Assembly: GCF_001428845.1 (NCBI RefSeq)
Contig: NZ_LMIU01000022.1
Span: 62,001-126,000, forward strand
From: Achromobacter sp. Root83
GTDB lineage: Bacteria; Pseudomonadota; Gammaproteobacteria; Burkholderiales; Burkholderiaceae_B
Direction: 5' to 3'
Length of the DNA stretch: 64,000 nucleotides
Part shown: positions 59,733-64,000 of the stretch, piece after piece
Layout of the letters: each line of letters starts with the position of its first letter
Numbering within the stretch: the first letter of the stretch is position 1
Position numbers and translations under genes: made by a program
Notes under the pieces: model-generated
The model's database searches: none
What the model was told of the DNA's origin: nothing
The model's input: the letters and a program-made list of their open reading frames with translations, nothing else

Positions 59733-60125
59733 TCAAGAAATTGCAGATATTTTATTTCTTATAAATGATTGAAACGTAGGCGATATTTCTTCGATTTCTT
59801 TACTGACAGGATCCACCTCCACGACCTTCCAATCACTACATCGAAATCCGGTGCAGTATCCCTGAAAATCATCACCAAAGAGAAGTACATTATCCTCCCC
59901 AAGGATCTCCTCACCGTATATTTCAACGTATTCAACCAATCCGTTATAAATCATATAAACGGCTTCTCCCAATTCCCCCGCACCGATCTCCATCAAAAAA
60001 TCAACATAATCCTTCGGTGGATTTAGCATAAAAGGATTCAAATCGGAGTCGAAGGCGACCTTAACTAAACCATCAAATGGAGTTCCGCGCCCTTTTTGCG
60101 TCGCCAGATCATCGTACGTAGCCAC
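59733..60125 (-). CDS. SMI1/KNR4-family immunity protein
   Basis: A 130-residue acidic protein from GTG 60125. LNPPKDYVDFLMEIGAGELG is the typical SMI1/KNR4 fold opening (PxxYxxFLxxxG), and GEDNVLLFGDDFQGYCTGF holds the conserved FGDD..G segment. The gene is clearly richer in A+T than the rest of the window, a sign of transfer. It begins 11 bases behind the stop of the RHS toxin gene on the same strand, the position of a cognate immunity gene. It should protect the cell from the HNH nuclease tip. Confidence 0.85.
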   Translation of the reverse strand: MATYDDLATQKGRGTPFDGLVKVAFDSDLNPFMLNPPKDYVDFLMEIGAGELGEAVYMIYNGLVEYVEIYGEEILGEDNVLLFGDDFQGYCTGFRCSDWKVVEVDPVSKEIEEISPTFQSFIRNKISAIS

Positions 60126-60136
60126 AATATCCCGCC

Positions 60137-62755
60137 TTATCTCTTAAATATCTCGTTTAACGGCCCACCCGATCGATGCAAACCAGCTTGGTGCTGATCC
60201 GGGAATCTCGCAGGGTGGATATTCCACCATTTATTGGGGCCACCATAGCCGCTCTCAATCACGTGATGAGCATCATAAGGTCGACCGACGTTTCTCACAA
60301 GATTTCCAGATTTTGACATAACCGGCTCACTGTACGTCGGCCACTTTTGCCCAGTATTTGCTTCCCACTCTGAGATAAGCGAGGTCTTTATTCGATCAAA
60401 CTCCGAACGATTAGCCATCGCCTCCGCTTTGGACAATTTTGAATACTCATTCAATCGAAGGTCTTCTGCCAATAATCGACGTTGAACCGTGGTCAAAGGA
60501 ACCCCAGTCTGAGATTTAATGTCCCAAACGTAAGCTCGACTTTGGCTAGACAAGCGCGTCCAAGAACCGGCGCCATTCGACGGAGGTACGAGACCTGAGC
60601 CAGTAATTCGCCCACCACGAGTCCCTAGAATTCCTCCCAACAACCCAGCGGCGCCGCTTCCGGCAGCTTCAAACTCTCCTGTTAGAAGATCGGTGAAGAT
60701 CTGCCCCCCGGCATCGAACGGCGCTGAATAGTACTCGCCGAGCGTCCCCCCCGCCTTAGCGAACTTGCCTGTATCACTCCACGGAGTGAACTCGTCTGCC
60801 TGTCCCGTAACCAGCGCCTTGCTGGTTAGATATCCCAGTTGCGCCGTATCTGCGGCCATCAGGGGAACTTCCAGCGCGGCATCCTTCGCCCCAACGAATA
60901 AATCGCGCGTCCACGCACCAAACTTTTCCGAAAGGGTGGGCGCCGTAGTGTCCATGACCGACCTGTTCGCACGCCCTTCTGTCAGGCCGTAGACGAACGA
61001 TCCCTTTTTACCCCACAGATCCACTAAGTTGGGCCCCTTTTGTAGCCTCGCCACCGCTTCCGCGAGAGCGGCGGATTGGTTACCGCCGTTGTCCGCGAGA
61101 TAGATTCCTTCTTGTTGCGGCCGTTCCTCGGACATCGCCTGGACAAGCGAAGCGTAGAAGTCCGTATCGGAGTCGCTATTCGTATAGGTCACAGCGGGCC
61201 CGCCGTTGGCGAGGCTCGACCGAAGTTTCGCGAGCGGTAAGCCGCCATCATCCATCGACAACGGATTGGGCGCGAACTCAACGAGTTGCTGCTCGGTTAC
61301 CTGCAATCCCGTGCCCAGCGTCGGATTCGAGGGGGACAAGTTTGGCATCGCGAGCCGCATCTCATCGACAATCGAGTTCCCCAGGGCATTCCCGAACGCG
61401 TCAACAGCGACTTGCACGTAGTTCGCTTTTCCTCCAGACAACACCGAAGCCGCCACTCCCCCTACCGCGCCCGCCACAAATCCACGAGTCAGCCTTTCAC
61501 TGAACGATGACGCATTCGGGAGGAGTTCGGACGCCACCGCGGAGCCAACCCCAGCCCCAACCCCCGCAGCCGCCACATTCGTCCAACTGAATTTGGACTG
61601 CAGACCCGTCGCCGCTGCGATGCCCACCGCAACAAAGATCTTGCCGATCCCACCGCATCCGCCTCCACCACCGCCGCTGTCCGCCGCAGGCACCGGCATC
61701 GTCGGCTGGGTATCGCCGATGAGCTTGCCCGGGTCATACGGCTTGAACGTCTTGTAGTCGTTATGGTTGCCCGTCACCCGGTTCGGGATCGTGACGGTCG
61801 CGCCCACCCGCAGGTCGCGGTCGCTCGCCAACCCGTTGGCCTCGGCGACCAGATACCACAGCCGGCTGTCGCCATACGCTTGCTGCGCAATGGTTTGCAG
61901 CGTGTCGCCCGCCTGGATGCGGTACGAGCCCGGACTGGCCGAAGGATTGCCCCCATCAATCGGACGGAATGAAGGCGAGAAGTCGTCGGCGCCCGCGGTG
62001 GGCCCCGTTGTCCCCATCAATTCGCCGTTGACCACCAGCGACCGCATGGTCGTGCCATTCTGCACGCGCATCAGGATCTTGCCGTTGGCGTCGTGGATCA
62101 GCGTCTGGTTCTTGCTGCTGTCCTTGCTGTCGACCACGCCCACCATGTTGCCGTTGACGTCGTACTGGTACGTCGTCTGGCCGGGATCCAGTTGTGTGCT
62201 GACGCCGGATAGCGTCGCTTCGCGGTAGCCCTCGTAGCGCGTATGCGTGTAGGTATAGGTGTTGGTATAGGACGTTCCATCCCACATGTCCATGCGGTAC
62301 TGGGTCACGTTGCCGGCCTGGTCGTAGCCGGTGTACGCACTGTTGTAACGGCTGGCGAGGCCGCCAGCGGTCATGTGCAACACGCGCACGTTCGCCAAAC
62401 GGCCTGCCGCGTCGTACATGTTGCGCTTCTGCTCGTTTGCCAGGCCCGCCCGGTCAAAGAAGGCCTTGCCCTGCGACCCGTCGATACCGCTCATGACGAC
62501 GCGGTCCGCCCCGTCGTAATAGCGCGCGTCCAGCATCTGCCCGTCTCGGCGCAGCGTGGTCAGCCGGTTGAGCGTGTCGTAACTGTAGGTCTCGGTGGTA
62601 AAGCCCGCGGCGGTGCTGCCATCGGCGTAGATAACCTTGTCCCAATACAGGTCGCTCAGGCGATTGCCGTTCGCGTCATAGGTCAGCTTATGGCCTTGGG
62701 TGGCGTTGATCTCCAGATTGGCGTTCACGGCCTCGACCGTGGTCTGCCGGTTCAT
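60137..62755 (-). CDS. 5'-truncated RHS-repeat toxin with C-terminal HNH nuclease tip
   Basis: The visible 872 residues are the C-terminal part of an RHS protein. Residues ~1-245 have YD-type repeats (YDANGNRLSD, YDTLNRLTTL, YDQAGNVTQY, YDVNGNMVGV); ~277-326 a LysM-like module (YRIQAGDTLQTIAQQAYGD); ~365-435 Gly/Ala-rich hydrophobic stretches. The tip (~827-872) has YDAHHVIESGYGG and WNIHPARFPDQHQAGLHR, an HNH endonuclease signature. The frame is open further upstream through YDSMNRQ to ~62764, where IS-derived DNA starts, so the N-terminal shell and secretion signals are lost. The 3' portion is AT-rich compared with the RHS part, as is usual for exchangeable tips. Confidence 0.87.
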   Translation of the reverse strand: MNRQTTVEAVNANLEINATQGHKLTYDANGNRLSDLYWDKVIYADGSTAAGFTTETYSYDTLNRLTTLRRDGQMLDARYYDGADRVVMSGIDGSQGKAFFDRAGLANEQKRNMYDAAGRLANVRVLHMTAGGLASRYNSAYTGYDQAGNVTQYRMDMWDGTSYTNTYTYTHTRYEGYREATLSGVSTQLDPGQTTYQYDVNGNMVGVVDSKDSSKNQTLIHDANGKILMRVQNGTTMRSLVVNGELMGTTGPTAGADDFSPSFRPIDGGNPSASPGSYRIQAGDTLQTIAQQAYGDSRLWYLVAEANGLASDRDLRVGATVTIPNRVTGNHNDYKTFKPYDPGKLIGDTQPTMPVPAADSGGGGGGCGGIGKIFVAVGIAAATGLQSKFSWTNVAAAGVGAGVGSAVASELLPNASSFSERLTRGFVAGAVGGVAASVLSGGKANYVQVAVDAFGNALGNSIVDEMRLAMPNLSPSNPTLGTGLQVTEQQLVEFAPNPLSMDDGGLPLAKLRSSLANGGPAVTYTNSDSDTDFYASLVQAMSEERPQQEGIYLADNGGNQSAALAEAVARLQKGPNLVDLWGKKGSFVYGLTEGRANRSVMDTTAPTLSEKFGAWTRDLFVGAKDAALEVPLMAADTAQLGYLTSKALVTGQADEFTPWSDTGKFAKAGGTLGEYYSAPFDAGGQIFTDLLTGEFEAAGSGAAGLLGGILGTRGGRITGSGLVPPSNGAGSWTRLSSQSRAYVWDIKSQTGVPLTTVQRRLLAEDLRLNEYSKLSKAEAMANRSEFDRIKTSLISEWEANTGQKWPTYSEPVMSKSGNLVRNVGRPYDAHHVIESGYGGPNKWWNIHPARFPDQHQAGLHRSGGPLNEIFKR

Positions 62756-62767
62756 GGAGTCATAGCC

Positions 62768-62917
62768 AGGTGGAAGAGCAAGTACTCGGGTGTTCAGGTG
62801 TCCGAGTTGCAGCGGCTGCGCGAGCTGGAGGCTGAGAACGCCAAGCTCAAGCGCATGTTTGCAGACTTGGCGTTGGAGAGTGCGGCGATCAAGGACGTCC
62901 TAAACCGAAAATCCTAA
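62768..62917 (+). pseudogene. IS3-family transposase orfA, 5'-truncated
   Basis: The last 49 residues of OrfA are readable: RWKSKYSGVQVSELQRLREL then the leucine-zipper-like EAENAKLKRMFADLALESAA and IKDVLNRKS, as in IS3 OrfA proteins. The upstream HTH half is missing, replaced by the antisense of the RHS gene. It cannot encode a working DNA-binding protein. Confidence 0.8.
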
Positions 62918-62937
62918 CGCCGTCGGCCAGGCGCGAG

Positions 62938-63765
62938 GTGGAGCAACCGCTGGTGCAAGCCAAGCTTTCAATCACACGCGCGTGTCAGATTGCCGGCCTT
63001 TCGCGGGTGGCGTACTACAAGAGGCCAACGCCGGCATCTGAACGAGATGCTCCAGTCATTGATGCCCTCAATGCCATTGTCACTCGGCATGGGCGCTGGG
63101 AGTTCTGGAAGTGCTTTACCCGGCTGCGGCTCGACGGACGCTGCTGGAATAAAAAGCGCGTTCATCGGGTGCACTGCGATATGAGCTTGAACTTGCCTCG
63201 GCGCAGCAAGAAGCGGCTACCAGAGCGGCCTCGACAGCCGCTGGATCTGGCCACGGAGCCCAATCGCTGTTGGGCGCTGGACTTCATGCATGATGCGCTC
63301 TACTGCGGGCGACGGTTCCGGACACTGAACGTAATTTACGAGGCGAATAGGGAATGCTTGGCCATCGAGGTTGGCATGTCCATCCCTTCGGCGCGCCTGA
63401 TTCGCGTCTTGAGCCGGTTGATCGATTGCTATGGGCCTCCCGACGCTGTATGCCTGGACAGCGGCCCGGAGATGATTTCCGACCCCTTTACCGAATGGGC
63501 CGCTGCCAAAGGCATTTCGATCCGCCATATCCAACCTGGCAAGCATCAAAACGCCTTTATCGAGCGCTTCAATCGCACTTATCGCATCGACGTGCTTGAT
63601 GCACATCTGTTCGCCAACCTTGAGCAGGTCCAAGCAATCATTGATCGATGGCTCGTCGATTACAACGAATGCCGCCCGCATGAGTCGCTGGGCGGCCTCC
63701 CACCGGTGCACTTCATGCCTCGGTTAGCCCGTGCTCCGATCGTCTATCAACCAGTGGCTACTTGA
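62938..63765 (+). CDS. IS3-family transposase orfB (DDE integrase)
   Basis: 275 residues from the first start codon; the native OrfAB fusion would enter this frame by -1 slippage near AAAA at the orfA end, through LTPSARREVEQPLVQ. The N-terminal HTH_21 part has RACQIAGLSRVAYYKR. DDE residues: Asp in CWALDFMHDAL, Asp in CLDSGPEMIS, Glu in NAFIERFNR. Two departures from typical sequences are LDSGPEM for the common DNGPEF, and one residue fewer in QPGKHQNAF than in GKPQQNAF, so activity is doubtful. Without orfA and left end it cannot move itself. Confidence 0.88.
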   Translation: MEQPLVQAKLSITRACQIAGLSRVAYYKRPTPASERDAPVIDALNAIVTRHGRWEFWKCFTRLRLDGRCWNKKRVHRVHCDMSLNLPRRSKKRLPERPRQPLDLATEPNRCWALDFMHDALYCGRRFRTLNVIYEANRECLAIEVGMSIPSARLIRVLSRLIDCYGPPDAVCLDSGPEMISDPFTEWAAAKGISIRHIQPGKHQNAFIERFNRTYRIDVLDAHLFANLEQVQAIIDRWLVDYNECRPHESLGGLPPVHFMPRLARAPIVYQPVAT

Positions 63766-63887
63766 CAGGAGAGCTTACGCTGAAGCTTGAGGGGTTGATG
63801 CATCCACAGCCGATACATCGCCCATGCCGATCTGCGCGCCAAAGATCCCTTGTCGCGCGCTCCGAATCAATGGATACTTATTGACGG

Positions 63888-64000
63888 TTACCGCCTCGCC
63901 CGCTGATAAATCTTACTCGCATGCCATACGTTCCTTTCTGGATCAAGCGCGTACCAGGCTTCAATATGGGAAAGGTTGCCCACCTTTAGGAGCGGCCAAC
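63888..64000 (-). CDS. C-terminal fragment of an unknown protein running off the window
   Basis: On the minus strand the last 37 codons of a reading frame are present, including KVGNLSHIEAWYALDPERNV and ending KIYQRARR before TAA. Composition is protein-like (two Trp, balanced charges). It may belong to the RHS/immunity region continuing beyond the window; no family recognised. Confidence 0.45.
   Translation of the reverse strand, partial: WPLLKVGNLSHIEAWYALDPERNVWHASKIYQRARR

Larger units (their letters stand above)
62765..63780 (+). mobile_element. partial IS3-family insertion sequence (left end missing)
   Basis: It comprises the C-terminal part of orfA and a near-complete orfB in the usual -1 arrangement. 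The left terminal repeat and the orfA start are absent: IS-like sequence begins abruptly at about 62768 in the middle of orfA. The right boundary is only approximate, because no terminal inverted repeat can be paired. Confidence 0.75.

Noticed and set aside
62755-62755. ATG at 62755 as a genuine start of the RHS protein
   Set aside because: The RHS repeat pattern continues in frame upstream (YDSMNRQ), so the codon is internal and the gene is truncated.
1-64000. tRNA, rRNA, CRISPR arrays, prophage or origin
   Set aside because: No cloverleaf, repeat-spacer pattern, phage structural gene or DnaA-box cluster was noticed on either strand.

Overview
The window is high-GC, gene-dense DNA of the kind found in Betaproteobacteria of the family Alcaligenaceae (Achromobacter/Bordetella-like). 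The reasons are five tripartite-tricarboxylate (Bug-type) periplasmic receptors, several LysR-linked catabolic islands, a FecI/FecR/TonB-receptor unit, a cyanide-insensitive bd oxidase and a polyhydroxybutyrate reductase/phasin pair. The genus is an inference from gene content. No rRNA, tRNA, CRISPR array or replication origin was recognised.

Layout. 1-1816: end of an RbbA-like ABC ATPase/permease plus its YhhJ-like partner. 1868-3074: phasin and acetoacetyl-CoA reductase, closed by a strong intrinsic terminator. 3416-7447: cioA-cioB-small subunit, followed by a MocR-type regulator. 7522-11542: Fur-box-led ECF sigma factor, FecR anti-sigma and a TonB-dependent siderophore receptor. 11549-18113 (minus): secreted protein, then a co-directional GST - LysR - tcuA - tcuB - Bug receptor set for tricarballylate-type substrates, with a terminator behind it. 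18276-23569: four exported or membrane-anchored proteins of unknown role. 23524-26892 (minus): a five-domain hybrid histidine kinase.

27104-35136 (minus) is the most unusual stretch: a chaperone-usher fimbrial operon (major pilin, two further pilins, chaperone, usher, two-domain adhesin) that runs straight into an acyl carrier protein and a complete FabF-type ketoacyl synthase, with the hybrid kinase next on the same strand. Around it lie a small unknown ORF, an APC permease, a pilin-like mini-protein, a DoxX-like membrane protein, a small helical protein and an RcsB-like response regulator. A rare CTAGTAC motif recurs in two of the promoters.

40057-47737: acyl-CoA catabolic operon (CoA transferase, enoyl-CoA hydratase, CoA transferase, a fused double acyl-CoA dehydrogenase, a frameshifted Bug receptor, LysR). 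47760-52681 (minus): converging operon of two Bug receptors, flavin reductase, GST, carboxymuconolactone-decarboxylase-like protein and amidohydrolase. 52790-54027: exported thioredoxin-fold protein with CcdA. 54405-56476: OmpR/EnvZ-type two-component system. 56599-58028: MTA/SAH nucleosidase and divergent Ohr.

58403-64000 is an accessory polymorphic-toxin region: a DUF2235 hydrolase (type VI lipase-like), a remnant of an XRE antitoxin, an SMI1/KNR4 immunity protein, and a 5'-truncated RHS protein with a C-terminal HNH nuclease tip. The RHS gene is broken at its upstream side by a partial IS3-family element, and a further gene fragment runs off the window end.
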